A model generated the notes under the pieces. The model was given only the letters and a program-made list of their open reading frames with translations, had not been told where the DNA came from and ran no database searches. Positions 57,504 through 64,000 of a DNA stretch of 64,000 bases are shown here, one piece after another. The DNA is from Bernardetia sp. ABR2-2B (GTDB lineage Bacteria; Bacteroidota; Bacteroidia; Cytophagales; Bernardetiaceae): assembly GCF_037126435.1 (NCBI RefSeq), contig NZ_CP147020.1:3886001-3950000 (forward strand). The letters run 5' to 3'. A program made the translations under genes and the position numbers. Within the stretch, counting starts at the first letter, position 1. Every line of letters begins with the position of its first letter.

Positions 57504-58283
57504 ATGATGACAGAAGAGGAAGTAATCAAACTAGAGGCTAAAGATTTTTTCGAAGAATCAATAGAAGCATCTTTGGGATACAATGTTGATAATAAAGTAT
57601 CTGAGCTACGTTCAAAATTGTATGGTTTTTATTCAGATGTGAGTAAAGCTATATTTCTTGATGAAATTTATAAGCACACTCATAAATATGTAAAGAATCA
57701 TATAGATAAAGCTCATAATGGAGAGGCTAGTTCTGAGTGTCAAGTAGATGTAGGAGGTAATAAGTTGCTTTATTATATAAAGCAAGAGGTAAGTGTATTG
57801 CCAAAAATAGCACACCAAAAGTTTGAGTCAGATGGCAAAGAAAGGAACAAAGTCTTTGTGAGTTATAGTCACTTAGACACAGACTTTTTATTAGACATAA
57901 AAAGACACTTTAAGCCATTTTCAAAGAAAATAGACTTTTGGGATGATACTAAAATTGAGCCTGGACAAAAGTGGAAAGACGAAATAAAGAAAGCTATAGA
58001 ACAAACGAAAGTTGCTATTCTGTTAGTTAGTACCGATTTTTTAGGTTCTGAGTTTATTGCAGATGAGGAATTACCTCCTTTATTAAAAGCTGCTGAAGAA
58101 CATGGAGCTGTGGTATTGACTGTTATTTTAAAGCCTTGTTTATTTGATGAGTTTACTGACATAAGTCAATATCAAACAATGAACCCTCCAACTAAACCTG
58201 TCAGCCGTATGGACGAAAATGAAAAAGAGGATTTGTATGTTAATTTAGTGAGACAGACAAAGAAATTTTTAGATAAAGCATAA
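57504..58283 (+). CDS. TIR-domain protein
   Basis: 259 residues. The C-terminal half is a TIR fold: NKVFVSYSHLDTDFLLDIKR, DFWDDTKIEPGQKWKDEI, AILLVSTDFLGSEFIADEEL. The Glu in 'W.DEI' and the DxxFL-like stations are those of bacterial TIR NADases or signal-producing enzymes. The N-terminal 120 residues are helical and unassigned. Pairing with the DUF4041/GIY-YIG gene suggests sensing by the partner and NAD+ depletion or signalling by this one. Confidence 0.75.
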   Translation: MMTEEEVIKLEAKDFFEESIEASLGYNVDNKVSELRSKLYGFYSDVSKAIFLDEIYKHTHKYVKNHIDKAHNGEASSECQVDVGGNKLLYYIKQEVSVLPKIAHQKFESDGKERNKVFVSYSHLDTDFLLDIKRHFKPFSKKIDFWDDTKIEPGQKWKDEIKKAIEQTKVAILLVSTDFLGSEFIADEELPPLLKAAEEHGAVVLTVILKPCLFDEFTDISQYQTMNPPTKPVSRMDENEKEDLYVNLVRQTKKFLDKA

Positions 58284-58495
58284 TGAATTTGATAGAATCA
58301 TAAATCCTTACTTAAAAACATCAATCAAAATGAAAAAAAGAAGTGTTAGAGAAAGAAAATTAATAACTCTTTGATTCTCCCTTAAATACAGGAATGAAAA
58401 GCGAATAAGATTTAGAGACTACTATCAAATGAAACGAAGTTTATTGATACTTTGAGATAATTACAAACATAACACCGTAAAATTATAATATATTC

Positions 58496-59401
58496 ATGAG
58501 TAGATTTTCAGAAGAGACATTTAATCATTGGAAAAGACCAGCTAGTGAAAGCGAGGAAGCAAGAATTTCTAATGCAATTAGTATGATTAAAGATGCTATT
58601 CGTGCATCTGAAGAATTACAAAATAGAAACATTGAAGTATTTGTTCAAGGCTCTTATGCAAATAATACTAATGTTAGAGCAGAAAGTGATGTTGATGTTT
58701 GTATTATGCTAAAGGATACATTTTACTCTTCATATCCAACTGGACTCACAAGGGAACATTATGGATTTACAGCAGGTACAAATAACTTCCAAGAGTTTCG
58801 AAAAAGTGTTTATAGAGCTCTGTTAGGAAAATTTGGAGAAAAGGGACTTACACCAGATAATAAATCAATAAAAATTCATTCTAACTCATATAGAGTAGAT
58901 GCTGATGCTGTTCCATCATTTCAATATAGAAATTATAGGTATTTAGGAAGTAGAAAACCTAAAGTTTTCAAAGAAGGTGTAAAATTTTACTCATTGAGTA
59001 ATGATGAAATAATTAATTATCCTAAGATTAATATTGAGAATGGACGTTTGAAAAACGAACAAACTGGGAGAAAGTATAAAAGATTGGTAAGAATACTCAA
59101 ACGAATTAGATATCAGATGATTAAAGAGGGAGTTTCGGTTTCTTCAAAAATCTCTTCTTTTCTAATTGAGTGTCTTGTTTGGAATATACCTAATAATATA
59201 ATAAACAACTATTCTAGTTGGACTGAAAGAGTTAAAGCAGCAATAGCCTACTTATACAATAAAACAAAGAATCCCTCTGAATGCAAAGAGTGGAGAGAAG
59301 TATCAGAAATGCTTTACCTCTTTCATAATGGGAGAAAATGGGATGTAAAAACTGTGAATCAATTTTTAATAGAAATGAGGAATTATTTGGAATTTAAATA
59401 A
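58496..59401 (+). CDS. CBASS nucleotidyltransferase (CD-NTase)
   Basis: 301 residues. VFVQGSYANNTNVRAESDVD contains the GS...DxD active site of CD-NTases, and SYRVDADAVPSFQ supplies the third acidic residue. A C-terminal helical lobe follows (KRLVRILKRIRYQM). These enzymes make cyclic nucleotides on phage infection. Clade (B or E-like) cannot be fixed by eye. The next gene starts directly after the stop and is Cap15-like, giving a minimal, regulator-free type I CBASS. Confidence 0.8.
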   Translation: MSRFSEETFNHWKRPASESEEARISNAISMIKDAIRASEELQNRNIEVFVQGSYANNTNVRAESDVDVCIMLKDTFYSSYPTGLTREHYGFTAGTNNFQEFRKSVYRALLGKFGEKGLTPDNKSIKIHSNSYRVDADAVPSFQYRNYRYLGSRKPKVFKEGVKFYSLSNDEIINYPKINIENGRLKNEQTGRKYKRLVRILKRIRYQMIKEGVSVSSKISSFLIECLVWNIPNNIINNYSSWTERVKAAIAYLYNKTKNPSECKEWREVSEMLYLFHNGRKWDVKTVNQFLIEMRNYLEFK

Positions 59402-60091
59402 ATGAAATACTTAGATAGAAAATACTTTATTTGGCTTTTCGTTGGAGTTTCAGCGATTATTTATGTGATTTTATTGCTGATATTTCCTATAGAAAGTGAG
59501 CAAAAAACATTTATATATTATTTGAAGCCACTACCAATGGTGGTGACAGGTGATCTGATATTCTTCTTTGTCTTTGTAGAGTTTATGTGGAAATGGAAAA
59601 TATTTTACGACTGGCTGATTCCTATTCCTAACATACAAGGTACTTGGAAGGGAGCTATTCACTCTACTTGGGTTGATCCTAAAACAAATACAACCCCTAA
59701 CCCAATACCTGTTATTTTGACCATTAAACAAACGTTACTAAATACTAGCTGTGTGATGAGGACAGCAGAAATGGAAAGTTATAGTTTTACAAGTGGCTTT
59801 GTGATTAACAAAGAAAATCAAATTTTGAGATTATTTTACTCTTATGATAGTATTCCTAAACAGACTGTAAAAGATAGAAGCCCACAGCACTTTGGTACAA
59901 TGATGTTCAATATATCTATATCAGCTAAAGGAAATAAAGAATTGACAGGAGAATATTGGACAGGTAGGAAAACTACAGGAGTGGTTAATCTAAAGTTTTG
60001 GAAAAAAGAGTTAATCAATAAGTACCCAGAAAAACTGGGAAAACATCCTGTAAGTCAGATTAGAAATGAAAATACTGATAATAACAGCTAA
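59402..60091 (+). CDS. cap15: CBASS effector, Cap15-like two-TM beta-barrel protein
   Basis: 229 residues: two membrane helices (FIWLFVGVSAIIYVILLLI about 9-27, VVTGDLIFFFVFVEFMW about 47-63) and a soluble beta-barrel-like domain (IPNIQGTWKGAIHSTWVDP, SYSFTSGFVINKENQILRLF, ELTGEYWTGRKTTGVVNL). The GTW...G opening and the 'GEYWTGRkT.G' end are typical of the SAVED-free '2TM, beta-strand rich' CBASS effector family. Binding of the cyclic nucleotide would make it oligomerise and damage the inner membrane. It directly abuts the CD-NTase gene. Confidence 0.75.
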   Translation: MKYLDRKYFIWLFVGVSAIIYVILLLIFPIESEQKTFIYYLKPLPMVVTGDLIFFFVFVEFMWKWKIFYDWLIPIPNIQGTWKGAIHSTWVDPKTNTTPNPIPVILTIKQTLLNTSCVMRTAEMESYSFTSGFVINKENQILRLFYSYDSIPKQTVKDRSPQHFGTMMFNISISAKGNKELTGEYWTGRKTTGVVNLKFWKKELINKYPEKLGKHPVSQIRNENTDNNS

Positions 60092-60135
60092 TTTACAATA
60101 TTCTACTTCTAATTATTAAATTACAATTTTAAAGT

Positions 60136-61062
60136 ATGAGATTCACTAACTACCAACATATACAAGTAGATACTGCTTATCTAAAACCCACATTGAGGGT
60201 TCAATTACAAATTACTTACAAACCCATGTATGCGCCTTTATCTTTTGCCTCTAAATTAAAAGTGAATGGGCGAATAATCTCTGAATACAATTCTAGCTTT
60301 CAATGTAACTTTACATTGCGTCAAGTTAGTCATCACGACGAAATAGAGAATATGAAGGAGGAAACATTTTATATTGACCTTTACTTTTCTCTTGATAAAC
60401 TAGCTATTAGAGAGATAGAAAAGGATAGAGTGAAAACAAATGACAATGCTAGTTTTCAAGTACATTTAGATATTGACTATCTATCAGCCTATAAAAATAT
60501 AGTTGTACAGACTTGCAAGGATGATAAAAGCATTAGCATTGAACAGAGTAAATGGGTAAAAGAATTTGCACCAAAACTAGGTATTGGTGATTTTATTCTT
60601 TTAGAATTGAATAACCCAAGTAAAGAAAAATTCACAAAAGCTATTTCTGATATGCCATCTGATAGTGAGTTAAAAGTATTTTTAGAAAATGGTCTTGATG
60701 GTGCATATAAGCAAATGAAAAAAGCTAAAGATTTTATACAAGAGGGTAAATGGTCTGATAGTATTCTTGCTCTACGTCCAGTAATAGAAACGTTTAAAAC
60801 AGGAAGTAATAGAAATAATGTTACTGTTGAGTTGAAAGAATATTATGAAAGAAGTGTAGAGACTGATAATGGTTGGGAGCAATTTCGTAGTCTCATACAG
60901 AATTCGTTTGATTATGCTTCCAAATATATTCACCTACTAGGACAAGGAGCAAATAGAAATAATCAACAACTCATTCCTGTAGCTCATGAAGAAGATGCTT
61001 ACTTTGTATATAACCTTTGCCTTTCTACCCTTTATTGGATCAAAAGGAAAATTGAGCGTTAA
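60136..61062 (+). CDS. Hypothetical protein with C-terminal helical domain, 308 aa
   Basis: N-terminal beta-rich half (LRVQLQITYKPMYAPLSFAS, CNFTLRQVSHHDEIENM), C-terminal helical half (YKQMKKAKDFIQEGKWSDSI, RSLIQNSFDYASKYIHLLG). The helical half has a HEPN-like outline but no clear RxxxxH. It follows the CBASS pair by 44 bp in the same direction and may be an accessory gene or a separate defence protein. Confidence 0.5.
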   Translation: MRFTNYQHIQVDTAYLKPTLRVQLQITYKPMYAPLSFASKLKVNGRIISEYNSSFQCNFTLRQVSHHDEIENMKEETFYIDLYFSLDKLAIREIEKDRVKTNDNASFQVHLDIDYLSAYKNIVVQTCKDDKSISIEQSKWVKEFAPKLGIGDFILLELNNPSKEKFTKAISDMPSDSELKVFLENGLDGAYKQMKKAKDFIQEGKWSDSILALRPVIETFKTGSNRNNVTVELKEYYERSVETDNGWEQFRSLIQNSFDYASKYIHLLGQGANRNNQQLIPVAHEEDAYFVYNLCLSTLYWIKRKIER

Positions 61063-61090
61063 TTTATTTTTACTAAACATTTATAATTCT

Positions 61091-61399
61091 ATGTCTATAA
61101 AATATAGAGTATCAGGCATTTATCGCAATCAAATTGGTACTATAACTGATTATCAAGTTCATAAAATTGAAAATGGACGAGAAACAATTCAAAAAGTAAA
61201 TAAAGGTACTCTTATCTTTAATATTGGTATGAGTACTGAAGTAGCTAAAACATACCAATGGGATTATGCTAACGGAGATTGGATAGATGGAGAAGAGATA
61301 GAGATTATTAAAGGTGACAACGATTATTTGAGAACAAATCCTAATAACAAAAAAACTGATAATTTGGGGAATTTAATTGATTATTCCAAGGCGATATAA
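61091..61399 (+). CDS. DUF3892-like protein
   Basis: 102 residues from ATG 61091; a longer in-frame extension overlaps the upstream gene. MSIKYRVSGIYRNQIGTITD fits the opening of DUF3892 proteins ('ykVtgi.r...G.I...k'), and the later WIDGEEIEIIKGDNDYL is the closing part. DUF3892 proteins are small, of unknown function and often near stress or defence genes. Confidence 0.55.
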   Translation: MSIKYRVSGIYRNQIGTITDYQVHKIENGRETIQKVNKGTLIFNIGMSTEVAKTYQWDYANGDWIDGEEIEIIKGDNDYLRTNPNNKKTDNLGNLIDYSKAI

Positions 61400-61482
61400 A
61401 TTAAAGTATATAACTTGCTCACATTTTACGAGTGAGTTATATGTATCTGACTTTAAGTCGATAGTGCTACTGTATTTCACCC

Positions 61483-61513
61483 CACCAACCCAAAAAAAGT
61501 TGGTGTTTTTTTT
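61483..61513 (+). terminator. Strong terminator
   Basis: CACCAAC (61483-61489) pairs with GTTGGTG (61499-61505) around a 9-nt loop and is followed by eight T. It closes the CBASS/DUF3892 segment. Confidence 0.8.
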
Positions 61514-61678
61514 ACACCAAAAAAATAATTATTATTTCATAAAAATTAAACTTATAGTAAAATTTTATCGTTTATGACTTTGTGAAGTGCTGCATATTTA
61601 TTACTTTAGCTGTATGATTCACTACTTATAAGAACAAATCATTTTTCAATTAGTAAAGTGTGCTTTAACTATTTGTTC

Positions 61679-62071
61679 ATGTCCCACTTAAAAAAGAAGT
61701 CAAAAGATAATTTAAAGGCTGCTCAAAAACTTATAGATGAAGGGTTTTATGCTTCTAGCATTCACTGTTCATATTATAGCTGTCTTCAATTTATTAAGTT
61801 TATTTATATTGAGGACGAAGACTTTATCACTGATTGTAATAATAAAGAAAAAAATTCTCATAATATAATCATTAATAAAGTTTTAGACGAAATTTGTGAA
61901 AAAGCTGATTATAAAGAGGAGATTAGAATTAATAAGTTCTTACAGGACTTAAAAAAAACAAGAGTTGATGCTGATTACAATGAAGTGGAAATAACAGAAG
62001 AAGAAGCAAAATTTGCTTTATTAAATACCAAACATACACTTTCAGATATAAAATTTATTTTAGATATTTAA
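61679..62071 (+). CDS. HEPN-domain protein
   Basis: 130 residues from ATG 61679. SKDNLKAAQKLIDEGFYASS, then IHCSYYSCLQFIKFIYI and KKTRVDADYNEVEITEEEAK match HEPN proteins (the 'lR..ADYd......eea..al' ending is typical). HEPN domains are often RNases or adapters in toxin-antitoxin pairs. The usual catalytic RxxxxH is not obvious; RVDADY is the conserved place. The next gene starts 10 bp later. Confidence 0.65.
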   Translation: MSHLKKKSKDNLKAAQKLIDEGFYASSIHCSYYSCLQFIKFIYIEDEDFITDCNNKEKNSHNIIINKVLDEICEKADYKEEIRINKFLQDLKKTRVDADYNEVEITEEEAKFALLNTKHTLSDIKFILDI

Positions 62072-62081
62072 ACACAATACT

Positions 62082-62612
62082 ATGAATCCACAAGAATTTA
62101 TCAAGCTACAATTAGATAAAATTATTGAGCATATTCCTTATATCCAATTACGATATGAGTATGATAAATTATGTCATGGTCATTATGTAGAAGTCCTGCC
62201 TTATTCTTATTATAAAAATGATAAGACTTATTTGGAGATGGAGGAAAAGTTTTATAGAAAATTTAGAAAGTTGTTTCCTAATGAAGCTATCGGTTTCTTA
62301 AGTGAGAAAAGTTTATCTTCAATAAAAAATCCTGAATATTTTAGAAAGGGTAGCTTGTATGATATGCAACGTTTAGCAGAAACTGCAAACTATGCTGATA
62401 TTGCTATTTTTACTACACATAAAGTAGGTAGCTTACTTTCTGCAACAGCCTATAATACACTAAAAGAAACAAAAGCTAATACTAAAATAGACAATATTTA
62501 TTTTCACAAAGAAAGTAATTCTGTAGAAAATGTGTTAGATTATATTCATTCTAATGCTGCCAAAGAACCTGATTTTTCAGGAGAGGAAAATGCTTTTGCT
62601 GCTGCTGCTTAA
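62082..62612 (+). CDS. Unknown partner between HEPN and SecB-like genes
   Basis: 176 residues. HYVEVLPYSYYKNDKTYLEM and KFRKLFPNEAIGFLSEKSL are the most distinct parts; the alpha/beta start has the outline of a substrate-binding or nucleotidyltransferase-like fold but no GSx10DxD. The C-terminus ends in Ala repeats. Its fixed position between HEPN and SecB-like genes suggests the toxin or antitoxin of the set. Confidence 0.5.
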   Translation: MNPQEFIKLQLDKIIEHIPYIQLRYEYDKLCHGHYVEVLPYSYYKNDKTYLEMEEKFYRKFRKLFPNEAIGFLSEKSLSSIKNPEYFRKGSLYDMQRLAETANYADIAIFTTHKVGSLLSATAYNTLKETKANTKIDNIYFHKESNSVENVLDYIHSNAAKEPDFSGEENAFAAAA

Positions 62613-62623
62613 ATAATTTATAT

Positions 62624-63028
62624 ATGGAACAAAAACAAAATTTTACGCTTCATAATGTGATTTTGATGGAAAGTTCATTCAAAAGAACTGCCCAAGTCAG
62701 CTTTTCAGATGAGGATTTCAAAGGTGACATATCTATTGGAGTGGAAAATGAAAAAAATGGATTGAACTTAACTGTTAGTCTAACGGTAGAATATAAAGCA
62801 GGGATTGAAAATGAAGAACCTCAAATTCAATCTTTAATAAAAATGATTGGTAATTTTCAATGTCCAGAAACAGAGATTGAACTATCAGTAGATAGTTTTG
62901 CAAAAGTGAATGCTCCTGCTATTATTTTTCCATTTGTACGAGAACATCTAGCTTCTGTTTCTATGAAAGCAGGTATAAATCCAATTCTTTTGCCTCCAGT
63001 TAATTTCGTGCGATTAGCTCAGAAATAA
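62624..63028 (+). CDS. SecB-like chaperone
   Basis: 134 residues. The end AGINPILLPPVNFVRLAQK is the SecB-type finish ('g..PlllpPvnFv.l'), and FAKVNAPAIIFPFVREHLAS is the SecB helix-1 region. The N-terminal two-thirds are beta-rich. Outside the standard secB locus and next to a HEPN gene, it resembles the SecB-like chaperones of toxin-antitoxin-chaperone modules, which protect the antitoxin and couple it to export stress. It starts 11 bp after the upstream stop. Confidence 0.7.
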   Translation: MEQKQNFTLHNVILMESSFKRTAQVSFSDEDFKGDISIGVENEKNGLNLTVSLTVEYKAGIENEEPQIQSLIKMIGNFQCPETEIELSVDSFAKVNAPAIIFPFVREHLASVSMKAGINPILLPPVNFVRLAQK

Positions 63029-63049
63029 AAATCTTTTTTATTGAATTTG

Positions 63050-63090
63050 AACTCCCTACTCCAAATTATTTTTGAGTAGGGAGTTTTTTT
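63050..63090. terminator. Strong terminator after the SecB-like gene
   Basis: AACTCCCTACTC (63050-63061) pairs with GAGTAGGGAGTT (63074-63085), then a run of T. It separates the HEPN/SecB-like unit from the restriction genes. Confidence 0.8.
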
Positions 63091-63188
63091 ACATCAAAAA
63101 ATAATTTGTGTAGCACTCCATAAATTCGTTACTTGCTTAGTGATTTTAAAACATACTTTTTAAGTAAAAAAAAGAGAAACAGAAATAA

Positions 63189-64000
63189 ATGGCAATTAAA
63201 AAATCAGAATTATATAGCTCTATTTGGGCAAGTTGTGATGCTTTGCGTGGTGGAATGGATGCGAGTCAGTACAAAGATTATGTATTGACTTTGCTTTTTA
63301 TAAAGTACGTTTCAGATAAATACGAAGGAAATCCTTATGGTGCTTTAGTTGTTCCTGAAGATGGAAGTTTCAAAGCAATGACAGCCCTTAAAGGAAAAGC
63401 AGAGATAGGCGACAAAATGAATAAGATTTTTGCTTCACTAACTACTGCCAACGGACTGGACGAACTAAAAAATCTAGCTGATTTTAATGATACGGACAAG
63501 CTCGGTCAAGGCAAAGAAATGATTGATAGACTTACCAAACTCATTACTATATTTGAAAATCCTGCGCTGAATTTTAGTAAAAATAAAGCTGGAGGAGATG
63601 ATTTACTTGGAGATGCTTATGAGTATTTGATGCGTCATTTTGCTACACAGAGTGGAAAAAGTAAAGGACAGTTTTATACACCAAGTGAAGTAAGCCGAAT
63701 TGTAGCAAAAGTATTAGATATTCAAAATACGACAAACAATACTACTTTTTATGACCCTACTTGTGGTTCGGGTTCACTTTTATTAAAGGCTCTTGATGAA
63801 GCTGATGGAAAAGGAAGTATTTACGGACAAGAAAAAGATGTTTCTACGGCTGCCTTGGCTCGTATGAATATGATTTTGCACGATGATACTTCGGCTGTTA
63901 TTGCACGAGGACAAAGTACACTTTCAGACCCTAATTTTAAAGATGAGAATGGTTACTTACGAACTTTTGATTTTATAGTTGCCAATCCTCCTTTTTCTTT
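63189..64000 (+). CDS. hsdM: Type I restriction-modification methylase subunit, 3' end cut by the window
   Basis: About 270 residues are visible. The N-terminal domain (SIWASCDALRGGMDASQYKD then YVLTLLFIKYVSDKY) is the HsdM N-domain; FYDPTCGSGSLLLKALDE is methylase motif I and FDFIVANPPFS motif IV (NPPF), so it is an adenine-N6 methylase. TxQSGKSKGQFYTPSEV is the typical link. The rest, with hsdS and hsdR, should lie beyond the right edge. It would methylate host DNA in a type I system. Confidence 0.9.
   Translation, partial: MAIKKSELYSSIWASCDALRGGMDASQYKDYVLTLLFIKYVSDKYEGNPYGALVVPEDGSFKAMTALKGKAEIGDKMNKIFASLTTANGLDELKNLADFNDTDKLGQGKEMIDRLTKLITIFENPALNFSKNKAGGDDLLGDAYEYLMRHFATQSGKSKGQFYTPSEVSRIVAKVLDIQNTTNNTTFYDPTCGSGSLLLKALDEADGKGSIYGQEKDVSTAALARMNMILHDDTSAVIARGQSTLSDPNFKDENGYLRTFDFIVANPPFS

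Noticed and set aside
57633-57818. 61-codon - strand frame inside the TIR gene
   Set aside because: Tyr/Ile/Leu-rich reading opposite a well-supported gene.
61560-61625. Possible attachment site, since AGTGCTGCATA occurs near both 50080 and 61580
   Set aside because: Identity is limited to about 12 bases with looser similarity beyond, no integrase is in the window, and one copy overlaps coding sequence; not enough for an att call.

Overview
The window looks like part of a Bacteroidota genome (AT-rich, almost no Shine-Dalgarno sequences, lipoproteins and exported proteins of Cytophagales type). It carries most of a contractile-tailed (myovirus-like) prophage followed by an anti-phage/cargo island. 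Assignment to the phylum is inferred from style, not from a marker gene. Terminase, portal and integrase are not in the window and probably lie to its left.

Layout. (1) 1-4.7 kb, + strand: head genes (protease/scaffold-like, decoration-like protein, major capsid, connectors). (2) 4.7-22.6 kb, + strand: contractile tail in P2/Mu-like order: terminator-like protein, sheath, tube, assembly chaperone with a probable -1 programmed frameshift, tape measure, U-like and LysM/X-like proteins, D-like hub, V-like spike, gp25/W-like, J, I, then fibre proteins. A lone exported-protein gene on the opposite strand interrupts this block. (3) 22.9-27.2 kb, - strand: five exported proteins or lipoproteins containing two long/short paralogue pairs. 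(4) 27.3-34.6 kb: small accessory genes on both strands, including membrane proteins, a GIY-YIG-like protein, Cys-rich proteins and an ASCH-domain protein. (5) 34.6-50.1 kb, - strand: early region with many small proteins, a PAPS-reductase-family protein, a helicase-loader-like ATPase, a replication initiator-like protein with an iteron array inside its gene, a RecE/DUF3799-type nuclease and an RNA-rich stretch holding one tRNA and several tRNA-like structures. (6) 50.2 kb, + strand: Cro/CI-type repressor facing the early operon across palindromic operators. (7) 50.9-63 kb, + strand: cargo/defence genes: a two-TM protein, a three-gene ABC-3C system, a lipoprotein, DUF4041/GIY-YIG plus TIR, a minimal CBASS (nucleotidyltransferase plus Cap15-like effector), a DUF3892 protein and a HEPN/unknown/SecB-like triad. 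The window ends inside hsdM of a type I restriction system.

How it fits together. The repressor would hold the early operon off while head and tail genes wait for late expression. The genes downstream of the repressor are the sort expressed in a lysogen. Two extra copies of the repressor 3' end and a duplicated ~150-bp downstream sequence show that this is a cargo slot filled more than once. The strongest leads are this stacked slot, the tRNA-like RNAs of the early operon (including a tRNA-Leu-like gene interrupted in its anticodon loop and a bare acceptor/T-arm minihelix), the iteron origin, two recurring 5'-leader motifs, and the HEPN/unknown/SecB-like triad.
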